Source: Chlamydomonas reinhardtii (taxonomy: Eukaryota > Chlorophyta > Chlorophyceae > Chlamydomonadales > Chlamydomonadaceae). From it: a stretch of DNA of 64,000 bases. Positions 1-11,306 of this stretch are shown here, piece after piece. The position numbers and the translations under genes are program-made. Numbering within the stretch: position 1 is the stretch's first letter; every line of letters begins with the position of its first letter. A model generated the notes under the pieces. It was not told where the DNA came from and ran no database searches. It saw only the letters and a program-made list of their open reading frames with translations. The DNA lies in contig NC_057015.1 of NCBI RefSeq assembly GCF_000002595.2, positions 5,195,195-5,259,194 on the forward strand, read 5' to 3'.

Positions 1-93
1 GGCGTATGCGCGCATGTGCACAATATGTGTGATATGCCAAACCCAATCGCCATCGTGAGTTCTCACGTGTGTACCCTTTGATTATGACTGCAG

Positions 94-468
94 GTGACAA
101 ATCCAGTGACTGGCGAGCCTCTGCAGATTCGTGTGGGCATCCACAGCGGCCGCGTCATGAGCGGGATCGTGGGGCACTGCCGGGCGCGGTACTGCCTGTT
201 TGGCGACACAGTCAACACCGCCAGCCGCCTGGAGAGCACGGGCGTGCCGGGCCGCGTCCAGATCGCAGAGGAGACGTATGCACTGCTGCCGGAGGAGGAG
301 CAGAGGGCGTGGGTATGCCGGGGCCCGGTGGAGATGAAGGGCAAGGGACTCAAGCAGACGTACCTTTCAGCGCTTCTTGACGGCGAGCCGGAGCAACTTG
401 CGGTTGCAGAGGCCGAGGCCGCTGCTGCGGCGGCCGAGGCACAGGCCGAATCAGCTCCGCCATGCTAG
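94..468 (+). CDS. Class III adenylate/guanylate cyclase, 3' terminal exon (partial)
   Basis: This is the last coding exon of a class III nucleotide cyclase, which makes cAMP or cGMP from ATP or GTP. The exon opens after an acceptor ending in ctgcag and runs to a TAG at 466-468. It encodes the C-terminal half of the catalytic domain: VGIHSGRVMSGIVG, then YCLFGDTVNTASRLEST, whose Asn and Arg are the transition-state-stabilising residues of the family. After the domain (ending near KGKGLKQTYL) comes a short Ala/Glu-rich tail. The metal-binding aspartates and the substrate-selecting residues lie upstream of the window, so ATP versus GTP preference cannot be read. Bases 1-93 look like intron. Volvocine algae carry many such cyclases, often as multidomain membrane proteins, so the full architecture is unknown. 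Confidence 0.9.
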   Translation: MTNPVTGEPLQIRVGIHSGRVMSGIVGHCRARYCLFGDTVNTASRLESTGVPGRVQIAEETYALLPEEEQRAWVCRGPVEMKGKGLKQTYLSALLDGEPEQLAVAEAEAAAAAAEAQAESAPPC

Positions 469-743
469 TTTAGTCAGCCCTGTCGTGTACGGGGAAGCGT
501 CGTATACTTCATTTGACATTCGAATTGCAGCGATGCGGTTTGAGACGCTGGCGCATGTAGGCTTGCACGAAATAGCACAGGAAGTGCACATGCCATAATA
601 AATAAGTTTGTACGGAATAAATGCGTCCTCAGTCCGCACTATGAATATGCAACTTCACCCAACGGACACTTACCGTGTGGGGCCGAGGCCGCTGGTGAAG
701 AGGGGGCCAAATCAGCTCCGCCATGCTAGTTCAGTCAGCTTCC
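446..743 (+). repeat. Direct repeat duplicating the cyclase 3' coding end
   Basis: Bases 446-481, which hold the last codons and stop of the cyclase, recur with a few changes at 707-743. Both copies contain the core aatcagctccgccatgctag. A looser match extends upstream, with gaggccgctg-type sequence at about 415 and 685. The second copy lies in the presumed 3' UTR and is not read. It looks like a local segmental duplication. Confidence 0.75.
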
Positions 744-1126
744 ATGGCGAAGCGCCCGCTCGACCTCAATCGTGGGATGTCGGCACTTTACCCGCGTCCG
801 ACAGTTACATGCAAAGGTGGACAATAAGCTTGCCATCCCTGGCCATCCAACTATTGTTTACGGTGATCATGCGCCTGACTTGGCCTTCAGTCTGTGCTGA
901 CTGCGTATACTGGCTTAAGACTGCATATTTGCGTTCGTCATGTTGCAGTCAATTTTGCCGGTGGCACTGCCTGTCTGTTTCACGGTAGTTGAGTCTGTGA
1001 TCAAGGCTGGAACGTGTGTGGGCCTGTGGGGAGGCTCGGGTTTTGGTTGGCAGTGGGTGCAGACCGTGCCTGGGCCTTTGCTTCCTTCCGGGGCTGTTTA
1101 CGTTTAGCTTATGTCTAACTTAATTG

Positions 1127-1131
1127 TGTAA
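1127..1131 (+). other. Candidate poly(A) signal TGTAA for the cyclase
   Basis: TGTAA is the usual green-algal polyadenylation signal. This copy lies about 660 bases after the cyclase stop, a normal distance for a volvocine 3' UTR. No transcript evidence is available. Confidence 0.5.
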
Positions 1132-2216
1132 TCTAGGCCCCGGCCTTCCTTGTCAAGTCTTGGCTACCTGGTGACTTATACCAGGAAGCCAGTCCACGCG
1201 ATGTGCCGTGAAATGCTGATTTCATATGTACCCACACCCATGCCATCGTCCCTTCATGTATGAGTCGCAGCGTAGGCTGTCTTCACAGGAATGCCTTTAG
1301 CAGGGCCAATATGGGCGCACGGCAAAGAAAGCAACGGGCACGCATCAGGGGCCAGTTGTGCGCCCCTGCTGCACAAGCAAGACAGGCACGCAGCTCATTC
1401 CGGATCGAGGGGGAGGCCAACACGCTTGCTAACAACAAGAACACGCAGCAGCCGTGTGGGTATGGAGGTCAGGACACGTAGGCGAGGTCCCAGGTGCGTC
1501 TGCGCCAGGCAGCGAAGGAGACGGCGGCGGCACAGGTGCAGAGGCGCTATGTGTAAAACACCAAAACCTGAAGAGAAGCGATTTACACGAGCGCCTGTGT
1601 ACTTAAGTGAGGCGGGGCGAAGCAGCTGCTGCTCTGATGTGATAAGGCTGAAAGCTCTGTGCGGTGTGCAGGGGCATGTGCTAGGGGTACAGCAGGCGTC
1701 TGGCACAATGCGCACATGCACTGGAGGCCTTCTCCCGGCACCAGCCCAGCTATCCACGTTGTCGTATGTGCGTGCAAAGGTGACAGGAAACCTGCGCTTG
1801 CCATGCACATTTGCTGACGCTGCTCGGCTTCTACCACAGCTCCTGTGCTCGTGTCGCTCAGCCGCCTCAGCGTTTGCAAGGCAATGATACGGGCTACCTA
1901 CCATTCCCCAGGCACTCCTTGCCCTCATACCGCAGTCTCTGGAACACACTGTCGGCATTCGTAGGTTACACGTTACACGTTTTTATGCGGACCAGTGTTG
2001 GCTCTGGTTGTCAAGATTTGTATTTCTGCTGCAGCCATGGCCATTGCCCCTTCTCGTACACTCAGCGCGCAGCGTACGTGCTGTCAACAGTAACCCCCAG
2101 GTGCTGCGCTCAACCCCCAGGATCGCCCCGCCGTGCAGCAACACCCCCAGCGTGGCCACGCATGGCATCAATCCTATAACACCCAGACCTATTCTGCAAC
2201 CGCCGCGCATACACCG

Positions 2217-2221
2217 TTACA
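2217..2221 (-). other. Candidate poly(A) signal (TGTAA on minus strand) for LC2
   Basis: TTACA on the plus strand reads TGTAA on the minus strand, about 425 bases after the LC2 stop codon. Confidence 0.45.
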
Positions 2222-2644
2222 GCCTTGCAACGGCAAGCCGCCATGCCGCCCACATATGACTGGCATGGTGAGCTCAAGCAAACTCCCTATCACACCGATG
2301 TATTTTCGCCGCCTTCGTTGTAGTGTGAGTCCTACCACAAACAAAAGTAACATCTCATGGTCCCGACCACATCTGGTTCGTTCAGCTAGCTTGCCATGGT
2401 ACAAATCGAGGACCTGCCTCTTCACCGCTGCACAGCCTCTCGTCTGCGCTTGCCCATCCCGCGACCGATAGACCTGTTTGATGCGCCCGCCTACGTTGAC
2501 TGCGCATAGGACTGTCCCCATCCCTTTGTTGTGTCCCATGCTGGTGATACCACGACGTCCCCGATAGTGCTATGCACGCTGTCAGCTGGCAGCGCAAGCC
2601 TAACTATCTCCCCTCCTCCGCGCCGTGGCAGCTTGGCCGCACCA

Positions 2645-3229
2645 TTACTCGTAGTACAGCCCATACACCTGGCATACACAGTACATGCTCTCATTCTCGT
2701 AGTACTCCGACGCAAAGTTGTCGTTCGTCTGGTCCCACAGACAGCGGGAGATAATCCGCATGGCCTGACCCTGCTTTTGCCCTACGGTGACCTGGATCAC
2801 CAGCTTGTACCTGCACGAGCGAAAGACATTGTCACCGAAGTCAGTACATGCTGAGTCACTTGAGGCATTGATTGGACCGGCATACGGCAACCTCCGCCCT
2901 TGCTGAGCCGCTGCAGCGACGACGACCGGGTGACCTTTCCACCGCACACACCCACGGCCCTCCGACACACAGTTCCGTGCTCACCGGTCATAGCCCAGCG
3001 CCTTGACTTTTTCCCGCAGGTCGTCTGCTAGCTGCTTGGATATTTGCGCGCCCTTCACGGGGTCATATTTTTGCTTCTCAATGCGCTCCTTCAGAACTTG
3101 CTTCAGCACCGCCTGAACCTTGTGCCGCTCAAATTTTGTGTTTGGCCCGTATCCCTCGGGGTCTGTGATGAAGGTGTTCTCATAGACAACCTCCTTAATG
3201 CCGCCAGACTGGAATGGCATGTCGTCCAT
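2645..3229 (-). CDS. ODA12: Outer-arm dynein light chain LC2 (Tctex2 family)
   Basis: There are two coding exons on the minus strand: 3229-2985 and 2810-2645. The junction splits an Arg codon cleanly (CG|G) and gives 136 residues, normal for Tctex1/Tctex2 light chains. Most of the protein is one Tctex domain: TKFERHKVQAVLKQVLKERI, ADDLREKVKALGYDRYKLVI, then the strand-rich end SMYCVCQVYGLYYE. Family knowledge: LC2 forms part of the light-chain group on the outer-arm dynein intermediate chains and is needed to assemble outer arms on ciliary doublets. The C-terminus and the neighbouring LC10 gene point to LC2 rather than the inner-arm paralogue Tctex2b. The start is the ATG opening MDDMPFQSGGIKE; no earlier in-frame Met fits. 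Expression is probably induced with other ciliary genes on flagellar regrowth (inference). Confidence 0.93.
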
Positions 3230-4237
3230 GGTGCCTAATGAATGCTAATTTCTATTGGTTACCTTGCGACAGCGAATCCTGGCTAGCGGTGGCGGGCACT
3301 ACCAAATGACTGAAACTTCGAGCGGAATGTCGCCTCAACTTCGGCCTATCGGGGTATGTATGAACCAGTATAGAATCAATCTTTGACAACGCTGCAGTAG
3401 CGTGGAGCTTCAGGAGCACACGGAATGGCGCTTGCATCGCTGCAGCCGATCCCGAGGCCCACGCTGGCACCCCTGCCAGCACGCCACGCCGTGCCACCAC
3501 TTGGGCCCCACCACATTCGCGCAGACAGTTTACATGGCTCTTCATGGCTGAAAGAATGTTAGTGCCGGTACGATGTCAATAGCAGGCTGGTTTATTTCCA
3601 ACAATTCTAGCGTTGGTCCCACCACGTCCACCTGTCTGGAATCGCCGCGTGTGGAGTGCCGTCACCGACCTTCCTTCACAGTATTTCCAAACACACGGCC
3701 CCTATGCAGACCACATGTCGCCGCAAGCCGAATAGGTCTGCCATGGTTGCCAAGAGCTTTCAGGTAGAGGTGCAACGTCCCTTCTTTCGTCCCCTGCCTT
3801 TCACTGACTCACTGCCCTCGACTCTCGATGCCTTTTATGCCACAGCACGAGCTGTAAGGCATGACCTATGAGAGATCAATTACTGGTCGCGTGTGCGCTA
3901 GTAGGCGTCTTGGCCCCCTCGTGCGCGCGGGTATTGGCATACATCATGAGCTTGCCCTTTAATCGGCACATGCAAAAGCTTACAATCCCCATTATGGGAC
4001 TGCTACGCATACCTCAGCAACCCCATAAACTGTGGTTCCTGCGCCATGGGTGCTGCCCGCCCCGGTCCTGTACGAAATTTACGCATGTATCTCACAACTG
4101 ACCAGACCTGAGAGTCCGCAAGCACACGCGGCCTGATAAGCATCTATTTCCTATGCAGCTCCCCGTACAGGCCCCCCAACGTGTTGCCTAACACATGGAG
4201 GATAGCAGCGGCAACATACAACGGAGGGTGGGAAAAT

Positions 4238-4500
4238 TGCCTAGCGCAGGCATCTGGCGGGGTGGGTCTGGTCTGGCAGCTAAGTTCCAGAGGCAACCTG
4301 ACCCCCGCGCACGCGCATCTGAGGGTGCTGGGGTAGCCCTGCGCACGCATCTTGGGGTGCCATGTCTACGCATCTCGACTGGCGGGGATGGTCTGCCCAG
4401 GCATCTTAGCTGCCGTGCCCAGGCATCTTGGATGGCGGAGGCGGTCCGCCCAGGCACCTTAGCTGCCGTGCCCCCGCAGCTTGACTGGCGTGGTTTCCCA
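4238..4500. repeat. Degenerate minisatellite, block A
   Basis: A cluster of imperfect units built round the core caggcatctt, followed by a Gly/Thr-rich spacer such as agctgccgtgccc. At least seven recognisable units occur with spacing of about 30 bases. The same core recurs in block B. Confidence 0.65.
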
Positions 4501-5239
4501 CCCCGGAAACGTAGCGTGCCGAGTTTAGATTGCGGGAATGTCAGTAAGCACAGTATGCCCGTACCCACGTGGGTGCTGGTGCTGGTGCCAGTGTGCCACA
4601 GTGCCCATGGCAAGCACGCAGCTCAATCCGGCCTGCTTCTTAAAGAATACTCTACACGCAGAGATGCCAAGCGCGATTTATTCACTGTGACAACTAGACG
4701 GAGACTGTGGGTTCGGACATGGAAACACGGTCTGGGGCCGCTAAAGCTGGGTTTAAGCCGTGGAGCCTGCTGTGATTTATTTCATGATATCTGCTATCTG
4801 GGTGACAAGCTGTATTCCCTAGGAAAGCTGGCTGCGGCGCCGACTTGGCTGTCACGCCCCGCGAACCAGTGGTTCGCAGAGAGCCTTTTGTTTCCCTGCT
4901 TGCCCAGTAGTTTTTACACTTGCTACTGCTTTACATGTAGCCTTCTTGTGGCACCACAAGCCCCAAAAGAAGGAAGCCTTGACCATTAATGTCGCAACTT
5001 CAGCAGAGTTCTGCAGCTCGAAGTATCTATAAAGGTGTTGTGGTTGCTTTAATATCAGCACGCATTCAGTATAGGCCAGCATGGTCCAAGCCCTTGACTT
5101 CTCGGCTGAGCAGTGTGGCTGTGTATGAGTGCCGGAGTGCTGGCATACCCCACACACACACTGCCCGTTACCCATTCCAGACCCTCTTGCGGCATTTTAC
5201 CAAGCAACTAGGGTGGCTACAATAGGCAGCTCGGATGTG

Positions 5240-5395
5240 CTAGCAGGGGCGCCGCGGCATCTGCAATGCCTCGCGCAGGCATCCGTGCTGATGGCGCGGG
5301 GTCGCGCAGGCATCTGCCATCCCTCGGCGCAGGCATCTGGACTGCCGCGGCGACCCGCCCCAGGCAGCTTCAAACCCCCGCGCACGCAGCCAAAT
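5240..5395. repeat. Degenerate minisatellite, block B
   Basis: At least four imperfect units share the core cgcaggcatctg with block A. The two blocks are separated by about 740 bases of unrelated sequence and lie in the spacer between LC10 and LC2. Confidence 0.65.
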
Positions 5396-5423
5396 TTGGC
5401 TTGGCAGGGTACCCGGCTCACCC

Positions 5424-5428
5424 TTACA
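5424..5428 (-). other. Candidate poly(A) signal for LC10
   Basis: This reads TGTAA on the minus strand, about 230 bases beyond the LC10 stop. It lies just past minisatellite block B, so block B would fall inside the 3' UTR. Confidence 0.45.
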
Positions 5429-5658
5429 ACCAGAGGCCACCGGCAACTTTTCGGATTTCCTACCCTCCTCATACAATGTGGCACCCCAGTAACAGTCGCC
5501 ATGTACCACGCTTTCCGTGATTCCCAGCCATCAGTGTAACGTCCTTGACTCCGTCGCACGGACGCTCTGACGCCTTCATAGTAGGCGACACGAAGTCGCC
5601 GCAACGTCCTCGAGATGCCCCCTCCTATCGCTCATACCACAGCCTGTCTGCTTTGCTT

Positions 5659-6332
5659 TCACATCTTCCAGAGCAGCACTGCTGTCCGCCCGCCTACGTA
5701 GATGTATAGCAAGTTTCGAACCTGCAGGAAAAACACGTCGTCAGCACACAGTTAGATTGCGAGCGCCTGAGACCACTTGCACAGCCTGCTCTGCTTGCTA
5801 GGCGGTGCGTTTTTTCCAGCTCGTACCTCGTAGGTGATTTCGTAGGAGAAGCCCTTCCCCACAACCACGTGCCATGGCGCCCCGAACTTTTTGTCCATCT
5901 GGTCCTTGATCATCTGCATCGGCAAGGAGCATGCCATGCATGGCCTGTTAGAACGCGCGCTGCCAATCTTCGCGGGCGAAGAACGTGAGTGCGTGGCCTT
6001 GGCACCGCCTCCCTCGTCTCCCCTCAGTCGCCCAGGGACGCTGTACTCGCCGGCTGCCCTGTCCCACCCTCCACCTACTTGTGTGCACTTTTCTGCGTCG
6101 TTCGGATACTTCTCCACTGCGGTGATACAGATGTCCATGGCCTCCTCCTTCATCTCAACGTGCATGTCTGTGAACTTGACCAGCGTGTACTGCAGGAACG
6201 TGATATCAAGAACCATTCCGTCAAAAACCATCCATTTTCGACAGCGACTGTGGCGTTAGCTTGCGCGCGCTGCATTCTGACCTTGGCCACACGCAAAAAG
6301 GCCTCCATGTCCTCGAACTGCTGTTCGGCCAT
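5659..6332 (-). CDS. LC10: Outer-arm dynein light chain LC10 (LC8/DYNLL family)
   Basis: Four minus-strand exons join in phase to a 103-residue protein: 6332-6282, 6189-6079, 5913-5827 and 5721-5659. The LC8 fold is evident: ADMH-like FTDMHVEMKEEAMD, AVEKYPNDAEK, MDKKFGAPWHVVVGKGFSYE, and the closing strands VRNLLYIYVGGRTAVLLWKM. Canonical LC8 is about 90 residues, so this has a short N-terminal extension (MAEQQFEDMEAF). The WH in APWHVVVG matches the conserved core, but the sequence is too diverged to be LC8 itself. LC10 is a published third LC8-family subunit of Chlamydomonas outer-arm dynein whose gene lies about 2 kb from LC2. The same pairing here supports the assignment. Confidence 0.88.
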
Positions 6333-7297
6333 GATTATCTGCGGACCTCCACGCCCGGCCTCAGCGGGAAGGGCTTTGGAAAAGAGGCGCGGGGTCCGCA
6401 GCTTCGAGTGGGTCTTTTCTCAAGAGAAAGATACAGATGGGGCTTTCAATTTACGACCTACAGAGTGGCGCTTTGCTCGAAACAATATATGGGGCGTCTG
6501 GGCTAGTTGCTTGGTGTCGTTTCAGAAACAGCTCGTCTGCAATTTGTAAGGGCCTGGTAAAAGACGTCACTGAAAATCATCCGTCACTTATGTTACAATA
6601 GCACAAGCCGGCTGGATCGGTATGCATCGGAGTCGCGGATCGAGCTGCACTCCGATTTCCTAAATCGGAAAGCGGTGAGACGGTTAGACACACCCTTGCA
6701 CAGACATTTCTTGCTGAGTCTGGTAATACTTATTATGCGCCTGGTCTCCAAACTCCTCAGGCATTGCACACGGCCGGCAACGGTGCGACGTCAGCTGCAG
6801 ACTGCATCAAGCCCCCAATTGCCCTTAAATACATGTTATGTAATCCCCACCGTGCACATGCAATGGCAAGGACCTGGACGTGTGTCGATTGAGACACGCC
6901 TGCTACAAGGCGGCGCCACGGGTCGGGCCTGTTGGCTACCCTACACCCTAGCGTCGTGATTGTGCGGCCCTCTTCTCGCGCTTGTTCACAGACCAAAGCC
7001 TTGACCACCGCCTTCCTACCAAGGAGTGCTGATCACAACGCCCTCAGAGGCGCTTGGTCACCAGGGGCGCAAGCACCGCGCCACCTCTGCGTTCCTGCTG
7101 CAGCGGCAGCTTCGGTGAGCTGCAGCGGCCCGCGCTGCCGTGGGGGTTGCGCTTCGCTTACCACGCTAAGAAACTAACGCTACTTGCTTGCTTACCAGCA
7201 GTGCGCCTACGATCCCCAACAGCCTGCTCATACGGAGCTGACCCCGCTGTACGATGCGCCACAGGACTCGCCGGCGGCCGCTACCACAAGCGGAGCC
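6333..7297. promoter_or_regulatory. Divergent intergenic region, LC10 (-) and TRAX-like (+)
   Basis: About 965 bases lie between two head-to-head start codons and must hold both promoters and 5' UTRs. I see no convincing TATA box, operator or conserved ORF. Confidence 0.5.
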
Positions 7298-9865
7298 ATG
7301 TCGGGCCCCAGCCTGATCGTCGAGAGGTGCGCTGCAGACTGCAGAAGCCAAACCATGCTGCAAGCCCAAGCAGCTGCTGTGCCAAGCATCCACAACTTTT
7401 GCGCTGCTGTCACGCACCGGCAGCAAGCACCGTCGCTGCCCACTCATCCTGACTTAATAGTCCTAACCCCCATTCAGCCGTCCTGCGCCATGCGCCCGCC
7501 AATTCCTATAACATTCTCCGCCTCAGTGACTGGGACCAGCTGGGGACGCACCTGGCCGCCTACGATGAACAGCGTGAGGCCATCATCAAGCGCTGCAGAG
7601 GTGCGGGAGCAGCTGGGCGTTGGGAAGATTGGGAAACGGGCGCGGGAAGTGGCTTGCTATCCTGCATGACGCAATGATCTGTCGGGTGATATCGTGTGTG
7701 CGGCACGGCGCAACTACCTAGGCCCCCGAGTGCACCGGGGCGTGCCGCTAGTGACCTGTGCATGCATGCCGGTATTGCTGTTGGTTCGTCATCCCCTGCA
7801 TAGCGGGTTGCATGGGCCTTGCCGGGGGGTTTATAGCTCTCAACCGCGACCTGGCTCGCTGGTTGAGTTGCCGCCAGCGCAAGCTAGCAGAATGACTATC
7901 ACTCTGTGTCAACTCACACCCAACCCATGAGCCATGCATGCCTCTGTCCACCTCTCCGCCGCCTCTCTCAAGCGGGCGCATCGACAGCCCCGTTAGTCTG
8001 CGTCAGTCTGCCTAGGCCCCGCAGCAGCAGCCAGCTCTACGCTGAATAGCAAGTGTTAACACGAACCTGGTCGTCCCCGTCAGCGGCTAGGACTGATCAC
8101 CCTGGTGCGCAACGGGAATTAAGGGACTCAGTGGCCATATTGATTCGCCTGCTGCTTGGCACCGTATCCGGACTATGCAACTCAACCCGGAGTGCCCGGT
8201 AGCGGAGTGCCCGGTAGCGGAGTGCCCGGTAGCGGAGTTGTGCCGGAAGGGTCATGGCGCATGACAGATCCTAGTGTCATGGCGAGCAATCCGTGCATGC
8301 GCGAGGGCACAGGCTAGCTTATGCATGCATGTGACTACCCCTGACACGGTTCTGCTGCCCCTTGTGTCGCTGATGCTACAACAGACATGCAGAAGCTGGG
8401 CAAGCAGGCAGTGTACACGCTGCACCGTGGCGAGACCAGCAAGGCCGCTGACCAGCTCGCCAAGGCCGGTGAGTTCTTCACTCTTGGGGAGTTCCGTTTG
8501 GCTGAGGTGCAAAGGCTCAAGGGAGTGGCATCTGGTTACCCTTCCGCACCTCTTTGTTCACCTCATGTACAGAGGCCATCGCTCGGGAGATGCTGCCGGC
8601 GCTGGCCAAGTACCCGGCGCTGCGGCAGGGCTCCTACGCGGCCGCCGTCGAGGAGGTGCGGGGGTTACAGCAGCGTTGATGGATCTTGCGATGCCTCCCA
8701 CACGATTGCAAGCATCTAACTTGATGTCCTGTGACCGTTGTGACACTGTATGCAGTACGCCGAGGCGATGGCGTTCGCTGTGTTTCTGAAGGAGGGCCGC
8801 CTTATCCGGAGTGACGAGCTGCCACTGGCGGAGCCGGAGGAGTGAGTCAGGCAATCGGAGGGGTTTGATGGTGTGGCGGAGGAAAGCGACAGAGGGCGCC
8901 TTCAGGAACGGGACAGCGGGTGGCTCGGGTGGCTCAAATGCACCCGCCCCTCAACGGCAGCAGAAATTGGCCGTGTGACTGGCCTGTTTCTGCATACTGC
9001 TGATGACGTGAGGTGTGACGCTGCACCCTGCGTCCAGGTACCTGGGCGGTGTGCTCGACTTTACGGGGGAGCTGAACCGCTACGCCATCGCCCGCGCCAC
9101 GGTGCGCGACAAGGCGGCGGTGCAGCGCTGCCGCGATCTGGTGGACGCCATCATGGTGAGCGTAGGTGTGGTTGTGCGTCTATGTGAGCCGGCATGCAGG
9201 CGGGGGGCTTGCGGGCTGAGCGGCACGTGCAGCTAGTAGCGCCATCACCCATCAACCCGTGACGAAGTTGTCTCACATGTTTGTGTCGGGCGCACCTCAG
9301 GGCCGCTTCCTCAAATTCGACCTGCGCAACGGGGCGCTGCGCAAGAAATACGACGCACTCAAATACACGCTAAAGAAGATGGAGGTGGGTGATGGCGAGA
9401 TGGATCAAGGGATTGATGGGAGGGATGCTCCGCTGCGTGTGGGTACAGGGTCACGAATTTGAGCCATTCGATTGTCCATGACTGCCGGTCAAAGTTGGCA
9501 CAGGCTGGCGACGAATACACTGCAATGGCCTGTGCTTAAGGCGTGTGTGTGTGGCACTCTTCCGCTGTACAGAGCACGCTGTACGAGCTCTCGCTGACGG
9601 AGGCGATGGGCTTCAAGATGGCCAGCGAGGGAGCCATGGTGGGTGCTTGCGCGAGCTGGGGTGTGTGGTTTTCATGGCGTGGGCGCCGTGGCCTGGACTG
9701 GAAAGGGATTTGGATGGACTGGATCTTCAGTCGCCTTGGTGCTGCTGCCTTGCTGCTTTGCTCATTCGGAACTCTGACGTCCGCAACAACGGGCTGCACG
9801 CCTTGAATCCATTGCAGGATCCCGAGGGTGCACCTGGCGGTGGCGAGGGTGCCGACGAGGAGTGA
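7298..9865 (+). CDS. Translin-superfamily protein, TRAX-like
   Basis: Nine exons, all phase-consistent: 7298-7326, 7527-7600, 8385-8468, 8573-8655, 8756-8841, 9038-9155, 9301-9384, 9573-9638 and 9818-9865. The product is 223 residues and mostly alpha-helical. Diagnostic blocks are IIKRCRDMQKLGKQAVYTLH, VEEYAEAMAFAVFLKEGRLI, YLGGVLDFTGELNRYAI and ALRKKYDALKYTLKKMESTL. The second and third match TRAX (RD..K..LHR, EY.EA, GV.D.TGEL) better than translin. In animals translin and TRAX form C3PO, an octameric RNase that acts in RNA silencing and tRNA processing; TRAX supplies the acidic active site, and an E-Y-x-E-A motif is present here. A short acidic tail ends the protein. The first exon is only 29 bases, so the start is the least certain part. 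Plain translin is the alternative. Confidence 0.85.
8191..8235. repeat. Three perfect 15-bp tandem copies
   Basis: The unit agtgcccggtagcgg occurs three times without change inside the second intron of the TRAX-like gene. Confidence 0.95.
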
Positions 9866-11306
9866 AGCATGGGACTAAGCCAAAGCTTGTTGAGTTCGAG
9901 CCACAGCAAGTGTCGATGTTACAGCAGGTTTTGGGGAGGATGCCCTTGCCTACTGTGGCTATGGCGCCAGATAGGCTGTGCTATAGGACCTAGCCGGGCT
10001 CTGGTGTTGAGGCGTTGTAACCCTTCTGGCTGCGTGCTTGGCTGCGATGGCTGATATGGAATGCGGCCAGGGGCGACTCACGGGGGCGACTGGATGCGTG
10101 CCGTGAGGACTCTCGCGGAGTCACGAATGCGAATTGCTGTCATGCGACGGATCGGTGGGGAGATGGTTTTAAATCTCTTCCTGTCAGGGGCAGTGGCTTG
10201 CCGCCGCTAACTTGTCCTGAATTGCTGTACGCCGCACCTTCAGTCAAGTGCATGTCCTTTCAGGTGCTGAATGCCTTAAAGCCCATAAATGCTCAATTCC
10301 GACTTGAACATTTGCTTGGACTGACTCCCATCTCCGCTACCCAGCCCCTGCCCCTGCCCCAGGTCCACCCAGCTAGTCCATTCCTCCGCACACCCATTCC
10401 TTTGCACACCCCAAGGCACTAAAGCCCACACAGGCTCACATCGACACAACCTGCCAGCTACCGTCGGTACAGTAACAGCGCGCGAACGACGCACCAATGC
10501 CTTGTCCCTTCTTGCTACGCATTTATGTGGGCACGGGTGGGAGCCACACACATCGGGACTACGCTTTCCTGCCCCTTGCCATGTTCCATCACGAGCACAC
10601 AGGCTCACCGTGCTGGTGGCGCGGGTGCTCCGCGCCTGGCGCGCTGGCGCTGCCACAGGCGGAGTGAACCCGAGCGCGTTCGTTCGGGGAGGCGGAAAAG
10701 ACTAACACTGACTCCAGAACGGGCGCCAGTAGCTGCACAAGCTGCGCTGCCAGCCTCACCGTGATAACGAGGTCGTCACTGATGCATCGTCGCCCACCGG
10801 ACACGACGTACACCAGCATTGTGGGAACGGGGTCGCCGTTGCCTGGCAGGAGAGCACGGGAGCGGGCGCGGGAGTGAGCGAGGCTGCGGTGAAGGTGGGG
10901 CGAGCGTGGAGCTCTCCGCGTCCAGCCTCGTCCAGCTACAGAGGCATTGCAATGACACGCATTAGCGCCAGGAGGCACGGCAGCGCGCTGGCAGCCATGG
11001 TGGTCGCGCGGCGCCTCGGGCGGGGGGGGGGGGGTGCAGTCGGGGGCGCTGACAATTAATACTGTAAGGGGTCGCGGCTTGCGGCAGTAAAAGGAGTGAA
11101 GCGGGCACGCGCAGAAGCAGAGTTCCCACGGAAATGGCACGTCCCCATCGGAGTCCCGATCGGACGCCCCCACCGATTGTCTGTCCACGGGCACCAATTG
11201 CCAACTTTAGCCGCCAAACGCCTGTATACACGGTGCACATCGTTCTCAGCGTCGGTTCTGCAGTTTTGAGACAGCACCGCGACACTGCAACGCACGGACG
11301 AGCAGC
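9866..11306. other. Intergenic, 3' of TRAX-like and 5' of HNH gene
   Basis: This contains the TRAX-like 3' UTR and the promoter of the HNH gene. A run of 13 G lies at 11022-11034. Overlapping frames on both strands show no protein likeness. Confidence 0.55.
10016..10020 (+). other. Candidate poly(A) signal for the TRAX-like gene
   Basis: TGTAA lies 150 bases after the stop codon. Confidence 0.55.

Larger units (their letters stand above)
469..2644. other. Intergenic stretch between convergent cyclase and LC2 genes
   Basis: This holds the 3' UTRs of the cyclase (+) and LC2 (-). Overlapping open frames on both strands near 1290-1960 are low-complexity, overlap each other and resemble no protein, so I do not call a gene. 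Confidence 0.6.
3230..5658. other. Spacer between LC10 and LC2
   Basis: About 2.4 kb separates the LC10 stop from the LC2 start on the same strand. It should hold the LC10 3' UTR and the LC2 promoter and 5' UTR. It contains two blocks of a degenerate minisatellite, listed separately. Open frames here are patchy and resemble no protein. Confidence 0.6.

Noticed and set aside
1291-1958. Long overlapping open frames on both strands
   Set aside because: They overlap in antisense, are Cys/Arg-rich without family likeness, and lie where the cyclase 3' UTR is expected.
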